The position numbers and the translations under genes are program-made. Below the pieces are notes generated by a model. The model was not told the DNA's origin and ran no database searches. It saw only the letters and a program-made list of their open reading frames with translations. A stretch of 64,000 nucleotides of DNA from Acanthaster planci (Eukaryota; Echinodermata; Asteroidea; Valvatida; Acanthasteridae): positions 126,001 through 190,000 of the forward strand of contig NW_019091356.1 in NCBI RefSeq assembly GCF_001949145.1, written 5' to 3'. Shown piece by piece: positions 27,685-39,000 of this stretch; position 1 is the first letter of the stretch; every line of letters starts with the position of its first letter.

Positions 27685-29339
27685 GGCGGGAAGTGAACAG
27701 TCTTCCAACCCAGCTAAAGATACCTCCACTCGAAGCTGTAATACGTGCAACAGCATTTCTTACAGCGGAATTTATAAGGAGCCGAAAACTAGTCCACCCA
27801 CAAGAAAAATATTGGTGCTGACATATATGTCACAGTCTCGTACTTGTCAAGACTTCGGTGCCAATCTCTCATTTCATTGTGACAAATGTTTATAAAGATC
27901 CAAAACAACAAGAGAATTTGTCACGGTTTATACCGCAAGTAACAACTCATTTGCTTATCTTGCAGCAGAAGCTTTTCATGTGACGAATTCATAGGCCTGT
28001 ATACGTAACAATCTGCAAGTACATGCATGTAATGACGAGAAAACGACTGTGGATTGGACAAATTGAGCACGTTCAATCTCCTCACGTCACTGACCCAGGG
28101 GTATTTCTCATATTACGTCCCTTCTGAATATCATCATCATCACTAAATATAATCGTAAACAAATACTGACAAGAGGTTTGTAATGTATCAGGAAGATTTC
28201 GTCACCCTATGGTAATTGCTAAGTGTTGGTAAACAGAGGTTTGGAGCTTCAATTTTTACCCGTGCGTGATAATGAAAGATGAGTCGAGTTTATTATAGCT
28301 GCCATCACAATGTGCAACACCTGTTCTGCGTTTCTTTCAAGAGCTGCATGAGCTTTGGGCCATGGAGGAAGGAAAACATTGATCCATATTTCTCTTTCTC
28401 ATGTGGATTGCGGCTTTTCTGAAAAGCTCCAAGCTGTCCGCATAAGTGACACATGTCTCTCAGATGCTCTGATTCCATGCAGTATACATTTACAAAAACT
28501 AGCTTGAATCACAGACTGGACTGCATCCCTCAGTGACTGACAAGCCCCAGCCTTTCGTAACTTCACGAAAAATAATACAATGCACAAGCCATGGAAAGGG
28601 AAAACGAATTCTGCAAAACACCAACCAAATTAACCAGTGCCACCGATGAATTATAGTTGTTACTGTGATGAGACTTGCACACACATAAACACAAAAAGGG
28701 ACAAACAAAAATTTAAAAATTAATAATGAGTACACACTTATAGTGTAATGTACCATTATTGTTTCTGCATGCCTATAAATCAAAATGTCAATTTTAAATG
28801 TGGCAATTTCATGCACATGACACTAAAAGATGCTCAAAATTATGCACAAACTGCTGCAGGTAAAAAAGAAAGAGTTCAGTCCTGGACACACTGAATGACA
28901 CTCCCACCACATTACGGATAAGTTAGAGAAATGTATTGATAAAGAAAATACTGCAAGTACAGGATCAATAACATTGACTTTACAGTTGAAATAATATAAT
29001 TGATTTCCGTTTAATATTAATTTCTTAAGGTTTGGATGACGCATCTCTGAAGGCCTCCTACATGTCCCGGTATACATGTATTATTTGAAAATAGGGGGGA
29101 GACATACATGCAAATATACCTTGCATGCATTCTAAGATGCCAAAAGTAATTGCACCATGTCCTGAAGGTGAAATTTAACAAAGAAATTCCTGAAGAATTT
29201 AATTAGAAAGCACCAAGTTTTTTTTTCAGACAAGTCTCACAATTTGTTCACAAAAATCACTGAAAAGCATTTAGGACACAGAGACAAATTAGCAACAAGT
29301 TTCACCGAAATACGTTGCAGACTCGTCCAAAAGCTTAGA
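27685..29339. other. Intergenic region upstream of the CAP gene
   Basis: About 1.65 kb. The promoter of the minus-strand CAP gene should be at its left edge. I see no other gene. Small minus ORFs at 28399-29077 have no motifs and no supported splice structure. Confidence 0.4.
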
Positions 29340-30169
29340 CATTTGAATATTTTGTTTAGAATTTCCATGGATAAAAGCTTGCTTGTGGTTACGTAAACAT
29401 GCATTTTATAAACAGCACACTGTGACGAAAATCGATTTGGTTATATGGAAAGATAGAAACACAAGAGATATTGCGTGGAAACGGTTTGTGACAGGTACTG
29501 TAATTGAAACGAGTGGTTAGCCCATTGTTGAAGAAATCTCAGTTTTCTTGAACCGGTAGAAAAAATGATCCGAGTAAAACAAATTCAATAAAATAAGGAA
29601 TGAAAAGCCATCCTGAATCTTTGTAACTGATTACGCCTTCATGGATTATCTCGTAACTCGTAATTATTCTCCGACACAAACTCACATCTGCAACTGCAAC
29701 ATCCTTACACCGTTACAGAGAACGTTACCATTCCGACAGTAACCTTTACATCAGTAGTCATGGCAACAATATTCGAAATGACTAAAAGTGCTTCCCTTTG
29801 TGTTTTTCCGTGGGCAGATGAATTCCTACATCCAAACTGATAATAAATAGCACTGATGCATAACAACATAGCAGATGGTTGTCCCCTGGAAAACCAATCC
29901 AATGATATTTCCAGGAGCTTTACCGCATAGTACCACGTGTCCCACGGCTCTTTATTCGGTATTTTTTATTCATTAGATAACGTTTTATGAAAAAAAATAC
30001 GTGTAGTTTATGTATAATTGACAAACCATTTGAGTGTGCGCCATGAACTACACGCATAATTTCTTTCTTCGTCATTCGACCGAATCGAGCGGGAAAAAGT
30101 GTAATATTGGGGCTGGTAATTTCAGGTTACACAAGAGCTTTACGTCTCTGATAACCGTCATATCTATAT
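29340..30169. repeat. Duplicated 5' flank of transporter copy B
   Basis: Blocks here match the flank of copy A in the same order: the CATTTTATAAACAGCACACT stretch, a GAGTGGTTA...CATTGTTGAA stretch, CTCGTAA...CCGACACAAACTCACAT, and the AGGAGCT...ACCAC stretch before the gene. So the duplication that made B began at or before about 29.34 kb. Confidence 0.7.
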
Positions 30170-30203
30170 AGGATCCGAATCAACTTACCAGTTGATGCAC
30201 AAT
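30170..30203 (+). promoter_or_regulatory. Conserved block just before the ATG of copy B
   Basis: AGGATCCGAATC...TTACCAGTTGATG matches the leaders of A and C. A second in-frame ATG lies 9 bases upstream of the homologous start (at 30195), so initiation could occur three codons earlier here. Confidence 0.55.
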
Positions 30204-31517
30204 ATGGAAGGAGTCTTTGGTTCTCTAGTTTATTTTCAACCAGCAGAATACATCGTCTGTGGGGTGATGCTTCGGGCGTCTGTAGCCATTGGTGTTTACT
30301 ACGGAGTAAAAGGAGGTGGCCAGCGTACCTCTTCTTCATACGTTCTGGCTGATCGCAGCATGACAGCAGCCCCGGTCACATTTTCTCTTACTGCTGGTTT
30401 GTTCTCTGCAATTGCTGTGCAGGGCATCCCAGCTGATGCGTACTTCCATGGTCCAATGCTATTTTGGATTAGCATTCCTTTTGCCTACGGTGGAACTCTT
30501 TGTGTGGTATTTTTCATGCCGATGTTTTCTAGGCTTGGTGCGCAATCTGCTTATGAGGTAAAGCACTGAAAAGGAAATATCTTTTTTAATGTCAATTTTA
30601 CTGTATTGTGCTTTAAATCTCATTTATGACAAGCACAAGGTTGGAGTCCAAGGATTTTTGATGCACAAAAAATCTCGTTTTAGCTTTTTAAAAATCGCTG
30701 AAATAAAGACTAACTACAAAATGCAGTAGGGTTCCATTACATTTTTTCCATATAAATCCAGAAATCTTCTTTTCTGTAATAACAGTTTATTATGATTTAG
30801 GAACAGTACCTTGAACTTCGTTTCAACTATGCAGTTAAGATGTGTGGAGTGTTGTCTTTTCTGCTTTTTGCGGTAAGCTGTATTCATGTTATGCCTGTTA
30901 AAACGGTCCGGTTGCAGTATTCTGGATAAATAACTAATAATAACTGAACAAGTCGAATTTCCAATTTCTAGTTTAAAACCCGCTAAAATTGAGTGTTCAG
31001 AAGTTTATTTTTTATATCACGACACCAGTACAGCTGTTGTTACCTTTACCATCAACACAATTTGAATTACCACTTCTCTAACTTTTTTACCTTTCATCAG
31101 CAAGTTTTAATTTTTATTTGCTGTCTTAATGAGTTTCCCATTATTTCTTTCAGGTGCTGTACACTGGTGTGGTCACGTACCTAGCCAGTGTTGCTGCTAA
31201 CACAGGTATACGTGTATACTTATAAGGATCCTGAAAAATCTCAGATTCACATGTAACTCCAAGCTTGAAAAACAGAAAGTTTGTTCACTGATGACAGCAA
31301 GAAGTACACCTGCCCTAGTATTGTACCTACCTTGATTGTTAATAAAATGACAGGTCACTAGAGCATTACTCTCCTGTTTAACTGGTAAGCTACATGTATA
31401 GCTCCACATGGGGGAAATTTATATACTCTTCTATCTTTGAACTTTACAGTGACTGGAATCCGTGTCGAGGTCGCCATAGTTAGCCTGTGTGTCGTGTGTG
31501 CTGTCTACACAGTTATT
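30204..31517 (+). CDS. SLC5A8-like transporter, copy B: exons 1-4 only (truncated copy or alternative 5' cassette)
   Basis: Exons 30204-30557, 30807-30872, 31154-31205 and 31450-31517 have exactly the lengths of exons 1-4 in copies A and C (354, 66, 52, 68). All frames are open, and every donor and internal acceptor is intact. It encodes the first 180 residues: MEGVFGSLVYFQPAEYIVCG, the ADRSM motif, and VTGIRVEVAIVSLCVVCAVYTVI. Intron sequence is also shared with A: intron 2 shares AAACGGTCCGGTTGCAG and intron 3 shares AAAATCTCAGATTCACA. Homology continues about 130 bases past exon 4, then stops near 31.65 kb. No exon 5 (GGIKAVLWTD) is visible before copy C starts at 33061. Either this is a dead 5' fragment or it splices onto exon 5 of C (35019), whose phase fits. 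The intact ORF is consistent with recent origin or with use. Confidence 0.75.
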
Positions 31518-31763
31518 GTAAGTACATATTCCCCAACAGAGTGTATTAATTATCTTCCAATTCTCAAGCACATCAACAGGTGTTAACTGAGATGTACGAC
31601 GTATTCATACATTCGAATTCATGCAAGATTGGACATAAATAACTAACACGTTATATGTTAATACAAGATAGCATGGTTACAATATTTAGCTTCTTGAATC
31701 AGCAGGAAAAGTTAGTCATTTTGACTAATAAAAAGTTAGTGCAGCTCTATGTCTAAAATGACC

Positions 31764-31853
31764 AATTTAAATCAGTCAGACAGGCCAAGGACTAATTTAA
31801 ATTAGAGAGACGGGCCAAGGACTAATTTAAATTAGTTAGACAGGCCAATGACT
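31764..31853. repeat. Three tandem 30-bp units next to the end of copy B homology
   Basis: Units 31764-31793, 31794-31823 and 31824-31853 each start AATTTAAAT and end GGCCAA(G/T)GACT. The AATTTAAATT core is palindromic. The array starts about 115 bases after homology with copy A ends, so it may mark or have promoted the breakpoint. Confidence 0.8.
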
Positions 31854-33026
31854 AACATATATTCGTCAAAGATAAGTCAAATTTAATATTAGTCAAATTT
31901 GACGGAAGTCAGTCACTGTTGACTAAGTATTAGTCCTGTCTTCATTTAATACGTTATCAAGACCTGACTCACCTATGTTAGTCGTTTTGAGCAATATCTG
32001 GATATTATTGGTTAAGGCACTTTACTACGTGCATCGCATCATTAGATGCAAAATACAGTTTAAATTAATCACAGAGAAAATGTTCCGTTTCAGAGGCAAA
32101 TGAAACTGCATATCTATAGTGATACTTCGGTTGCGCAAAGAATCCCAAGTATTGTTGGTCAGGTCAAGAGCGTAACTTGATGACAAAGCAACTTTTTGAG
32201 ATACCTGCAAATACGTTCAAAGTGGAAACAATTGAACCATATTGCTGATTCACTTTGTCGAACTGAAGCCAAAATAACATAGACTTTAAAATATTAGACA
32301 ACAGGGCAAAGGTTTCAATGGGTACCCTACAGATATAAATAACTAATAAATTGGTTACGGTGCTTTTTCTTTTATATGCCTGTAAACAATCAACCCCATT
32401 TGACTTGCACATTGTGAATTATGAATGTTTACTCGGTTCGATATAGTTCTGTGAGATATCCGTTGCAAACAAACTCCATGTACTAGTTTGCAGTCGTTAC
32501 CCCCATTTTATGACATTTTAAAAATATTCAGTTTGCACAAGTGCACTATGTACTCTACTAATTGCAACACTGAGATAAAACACTCCCCTAATTCCAATAT
32601 GGCTATCTCATATAGTTCAGATTCCTCCAAGGTCACTTGCCTACGATACCCCGCCCTCTAGTCGAATGTTCGTCTACCAAATGTTGCTTCCTCCACTGGG
32701 AAGCAAGGAGGAATCTGATACCGTTGTTCAACTTTTCCGACACCTGCTGTTTTCTACTCCAGCGAGATTTTCAGGAGCTATCCCGCAGAGTACCACTTGA
32801 CCTATGGCTTATCGATTGCTAACTTTTTCATGATACATAATTTATGTGCGGCTCATGCTAGAGCATTTTGAATGTGCGTCATAAACTACACGCACGGTTC
32901 CAATTATTTCTGAACATGGCACGTCAAAGACGATTTCGGCAAATTCGACAAATACGGATTCAGCGTTGAGGCTTGTAATTTCAAGCTGGTCAAGAACTTT
33001 ACTTCTCTGACAACAGTCACGTCAAT
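31854..33026. other. Spacer between copy B and copy C
   Basis: The first 750 bases are AT-rich with no coding signal. From about 32.69 kb the sequence resembles the 5' flanks of A and B (TGTTTTCTACTCCAGCGAGA, then ACCACTTGACCTATGGCTTA), so this part is the duplicated promoter-proximal region of copy C. Confidence 0.5.
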
Positions 33027-33060
33027 AGGATCCGAATCTGTTTACCAGTCAATACACAAC
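33027..33060 (+). promoter_or_regulatory. Conserved block just before the ATG of copy C
   Basis: ATAGGATCCGAATC...TTACCAGTCAATACACAAC directly precedes the ATG and matches the leaders of copies A and B. Confidence 0.55.
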
Positions 33061-36000
33061 ATGGATGAAGTCTTTGGTTCTCGTTCCTACTTTCAACCAG
33101 CAGACTACATTGTCTGTGGGATAATGCTTCTAGCTTCCATAGCTATTGGTGTTTACTACGGGCTAAAGGGAGGCGGGCAGCGCACCTCTTCTGCATACAT
33201 TCTAGCCGATCGGAGTATGACTTTAGTACCGATCACACTCTCTCTCCTTGCAAGTTTCTTCTCTGGAATCTCCCTACAAGGCTACCCAGCTGATGTATAT
33301 TACCATGGTCCCACAGTCTTCTGGATGCTTATTCCATTCGCCCTTGGGATTGTTCTCAACCTGATCTTCTATCTTCCAATGTATTACAGACTTGGAATGG
33401 CTTCTGCCTATGAGGTGGGCGTATAAAAATAGTCTTTCTGGAGTGTAACGTTCATTGTCAATGCTGTGGTTTTAGTGACTGTTGGGTGGCAAAATGTTCA
33501 CGATATATTTGGGGGAAGGGGGATGTCTACATTCAAAAAACCTTTTTAGTTTAAAATACTGCAGTATTAGTGCCGGTAAACTTTAAAACAACGAAACGTA
33601 TAGACCATAGTTATACAAAGGTATTTATGTAAAGATAAGATATAGGCCTATATGCTTCTTGTTTGTCCAAAACAGTACCTGGAATTACGGTTCAGCAAAA
33701 CTGCCAAGAATTGTGGAATGATGTCCTTCCTGTGTTTCACCGTAAGTAATTTTATGTTTTCAATTTTGTTTCAAGTCTGGAAGCAATTTTATGCTTATTA
33801 CACTGAACATGCACCAGTCACTCTGTACTTTTCTTTACTTTGTTGTAGTCTCGTTAGTTTGTTTGGTGCTTTTAACATCCCTGTGATGATGTAACGTGCT
33901 TTTGTTGGAAGTTACTTTATTTTGTTCTTAGTATCTACATGTAGTAAAAATCAAGTATAATTACACATCAATCCAAGCAGGTGCTCTACTCTGGTGTAGT
34001 CACCTATACAGCATGCGTGGCTGCCACCGCAGGTGCGTGGTACTTATTTTTACTTTTGCCATGAAATTTTAGTATCATAGTTTTGGTGAAAAAAACTTCA
34101 TCTTAAAAAAAAAACAAGAGGCGTATTTAAAACAAAAATATGTCATGGTATATTTTCTAACAATCACTAATGTTCTATTTAATTACTGCAGTAACTGGAA
34201 TCAACCTCATAGCTGCCGTTGTCGGTCTCTGTGTAATCTGCGGTGTCTACACTGTTATTGTAAGCAATCAATGATGACTTTTGTCGCTTTAAACATCACA
34301 AATTTGACAAAAATAAAAATATTAAATATTTGCGACAGAGCAACCAATTATCTCTGTTGTGAAAGGGCACACTGATGCCAAATCACTTAAAACATGTTTA
34401 AATCTACGGTGAATACCTATCGTTTTGTTCTGAACGTTGAGCTACAAAGCCCCCCCCCGTATGTATTCAGTAGCAATGAAGAGAAGAAAAGTACAAAACG
34501 TCATTTGATGGAAGGTTAGCGTACGAAGCAAGATATCGGACAAAGAGCGCCCCTCACCTTTGTGTTGGTCATTGTTTGATTGGAATCTCAGGAATACTTT
34601 TCAGACATCTAGGGGGATGTGTTAGGTAACGATGCTCTAGGGTGTGTATTGAGATCGGATATGTATACCCCTCCGTCCCATATCTTTGCTGGGCAGGGAT
34701 GTAAGTGTACATAAGATGTTCATCTGTATCGTGAACCACCTCCAGCTTTCAGCAATCCTATCCCTAAAACTGTGGCATTCCCCCGTAGCTCCTAGAATAC
34801 AGCACCACTCCACCACCCCTACCCTCTTTTTGAATTGCCGCGGCTGGTCGTCTTTTTGTTTGTTGTTTTTTAATTTTGGGTTTTTTTAGTCATACTTCAT
34901 CCCCCTGTCCCCTACAGATTTACTCCGCAGATTTTGACAGATTGTTTATAAAAAAGAGGAACTACATGGCAATTTACAGGTGTTTACTGTTGATTTTCAT
35001 TCATTTGTGTCTTTGTAGGGAGGAATAAAGGCTGTTTTGTGGACAGACAGTCTCCAAATGATCCTTATGGTCTTAACAGCTGTAGCTGTTATCATTAAAT
35101 GTTCAATGGAACTTGGCTTTCAGTCTATCTGGCAGGTAGCTTCGGAAGGATCCAGGACCAACTTTCTCCAGTAAGATTTCAGAGTTCTATGGAAATAAGT
35201 GCATATCAAGCGGTTGATTCGAAGAGACAAAATGAGGAAACATGTTTAACTTTGTCACATACATGGCTGAAATTGGCTCTGGGAAAATGAAGTAACCTGG
35301 TTGTATCTCATAAAAAAAGAAAACAAAATTTAGCAATCCATGGATGTACCCCTTAGCTTTCTGGTAACATTTTGAAGCATTAGTTGCATATTTTAGGGAT
35401 TAACCAAAATAATTGGTAATGGAATGAATTTAACATTTCTCTTTTTTCAGCTTCAACTCAGATTTCACAGATTTTTACAACGGTTGGAGTTTCATCTGCC
35501 AGACAACATTTATGGGCGTTTTTATAACCAATCAGTACATGGTACAACGACTTGTAGTCTGCAAGTCCGAGACAGTGGCAAGAGCGTAAGTCTCACAAAA
35601 GAAATGGTTGCCTACGAATTGTTTTCATAACTTGTCATTTTACTGCAGCTGGTTTCCAACTACACGTATACCTTAGAAAACATCACCTTAGAATACTACA
35701 TCTATATAATCATTTTCTCCATTCGGATTGGTGTACGCTTTGGGTTTCCCTACAGATCCGTTATCTGCTACGTAGTTGGATTCATGACCTTCGAAATTCT
35801 ACTATTCTTCATGGGGATCAGCATTTATGCGTACTATGAGGGATGTGATCCTACAACTATTGGATATACAACTAAAAACGATCAGGTAAGTGGGTACAGG
35901 TGGTGCTTGTTGGAAATAATGGGATGACATGTACAGTTTAGGATTGTGTTTCATTATGGTGTACTCACACCTACCTGTTTTACATACAAAGTATGGACAT

Positions 36001-39000
36001 TCCTTCGTTCTTCTGCGGTTAAAACCTCTGAACGCTGGGATTTTTGCCAGTGACTGCTGGGCTGCAGTATGCCCAGTATGCAAAGCCTTGTTTAGCAGCA
36101 GGCCCACATTGAAATCGCAGGCGCATGATGAATAGACGGTACAATACGTGTACCAGTATATGCACTAATCCTCACAAAGAACCGCGGCTGTAGCCGTCTC
36201 CCAGTGTGACGGGGTTAAGGAAACTTGATGAAAATGCTCCTTTTTCTAAAACTAGGATAACTATAGTTCGAGCTGGATTTTGGGATAATGATTTCCTTCT
36301 ATATGCTAACCTGACTCTATAGATTGTACCGTACTTCATTATTGACGTCTTTTCTGATTTACCTGGCGTTCCCGGCTTACTTCTAACAGGACTGTTTGGA
36401 GCGGCCTTGAGGTAAGCTGCAATATTTCGAGCTTTCAATTACATATCACATTCAATTACATATCACAATGACGGATAAACGCTTATGACTGTGACATCAT
36501 TGGGGGGTTGGTATGCACATCACACGTGTGACTAAATGATTGTACCTTAAAACTATGAAAACGAATAAATAATTATCGGACTTCGTGTTACAGTACACTT
36601 TCGTCAGTCTTCAACGCAACCGCTACCCTTGTGGGTGAACATTTCGTCAAGCCATACTGGAAAGGTCTCCAGGATAACAGTTACACTGTTATTCTCAAAT
36701 TAATCGGTAAGTTTATCATCTGGAACGTTATCCACAAGGCTCCAGCCTCTTTCTCAACGGAACCCGCTCAACAATTCTGCCACACTCTTACTAGTTTGCC
36801 ACAGTTGTTCTGTATTTTCCCAAGTTTTCTGAGCAAGAACTTAGTGCGAATCGCAACTTGTTCTGTTATCGTAAACTTCCATGGATTCAAGCCTTCTTAA
36901 CAGAGAACAATTAGCCAGCCCAAGAGAGGAGTTAGTGATAGTATTAAGAAAAATTCTGTGTGCAATCTCCTTTGTTGTTTTTTTTATAGTCGTTTTCGCC
37001 TCTGCCGCAGCTCTTGGAATGGCATTCATTATTCCCAACATCGGCGATGCAGTTCCGGTACATTTCTCTTTAGTTGTTTTTTTTTTTTTGGGGGGGGGGG
37101 TGGGTCAGGGTAGTAATTGTGTCATGCATAACGCAAAAGATGTCGCCTTGATGTTACAAGGATACAGTGCGACCCGTCTGTATAGGTAAAACCACGCCCC
37201 TTTTCCCCTGTTTTCTGGCCTCTCGACCAATCAGAAGACTGGGTTTTGCATAACATGAGGAGTTCCCCCGTACCATTTGTAGTAGGGCTGATTGTATGTT
37301 GGAGGGATGTTTTGCACAATATAAAATATAATGTATATAATATTAATTGTAATATGTATGTATATATGCTGTGTCGGCGGACTATTAGGATAATGATCAT
37401 ATTGTGTCTGCTGGAAGTGAGAGTTGGTCTGATCTTTGGACACAAAAGGAGAGAGGGCGCCCACATGCTAACGGTTTTGCGTTCGGCTACCGAGATCTGA
37501 TCGTTACAGGAAGAACACTCTGTTGTCCCTGGCTAAATTTCTTAATTCTCTGAACCCTTTGAACTAGAGTGTTTTACGCCCCGTTACCCTGTACATGTAC
37601 ATGTAATACTATATGGTTTTGGCTCTGGCTGATTTTTAAAAAAATCTTTTGAATTGGTGTTTTACGTCGGTTACCCTGTACATGTATACGGTTTTGCAAA
37701 TTTAATCAAAGCGGAGCGTTAATACTGTTCTTTATTGTGGAACCTCAATGTAAAATACATCATTATATAAAAATTGAGAATTCTTGGGGGGGGGCAGCAT
37801 GACGTCAGTTGGGGATTTTTAACGCGTAGCAAAGTAAATTTATTCGTCGTGCTGTGGAATATTGTGCAGACGTTCCCGGCCAGTATCTGACCCAAGAATT
37901 ATATCTTGTGCCATACATTTTACCCTACACCTCATTGCTATGGTTTGGGTTCAACCATTTACTACTTGAGTCAACACAGGGTTCTAGTCACGCCGCACAC
38001 AATGAGAATTAACGTAATTATAATTACCGCTAATTAGGTCATTAGGGAGACATTCCCATAAGAACGACGTGCACAAAATTTTTCCAACTTTACTGTCCCA
38101 TAATTCAATATTCCCTAATCTGATCTGAACCAAACTTTGTATGATTTCATTTTAGGCCCTAAACTATCATCTCTCAAAATATGGACGGTAAAACTCGACC
38201 TCCCTCTGGTAGTTTGAAAATAGGGAGACACTGAAATGTTTCCCTAAAAGCCAGTGTCTCCCTAATGCTGAAAAACTTACCACAAAATGTGTCCAAAATG
38301 ACATATTTGTAAATATTAATCAATTCTTCACATTTTATCTATGTGCAGTAGCATGTACTTATCCAAGGTACAGTGTAATAAGAGTAAAGTATACATAAAT
38401 GTTATTATATATACATTATATTTATATTGTACAAAACATCCCTCTAACATATAAACAGCCCTACTATAAATTGTACAGGCCACCTTATTTTATGCATATG
38501 AGGTGTTACGTTTCAAAACCCAGTCTTCTGATTGGTAGAGAGGCCAGAAAACAGGGGGGAAAAGAGGCGCGGTTTTACCTACACAGACGGGTTGCACTAC
38601 TCACTGCAATGCATGTTACTTTATTTCATACCAACAAGCGACGACTGAACCTTACAAAATTACAATTATTGTAATAATATCAAAAAACGTCATTAATTGC
38701 AGGAAAATGTTATCAATCATGTTTAAGTAAATAAAAGAAAGGACTAAATACTAAAGCACCGATCACATTCCTATCTGCAAGTTGATTCTAATTTTTTTAT
38801 GTTCTTTTTATTGTTCTTTTGATGTATTTTAGGTAATATTAACGTTTACAGGTTGCACCATGGCTGGTTCACTTTCCATGTATCTTATTGGAGCGTTCCT
38901 CCCTTTCTGTGGTTCAAAGGTATATACATGTAGGTTAATTAGTCAGATTGTAATATGTAAATACTGAACTGGAAGTAACTTCAAACAAACGCATACTAGA

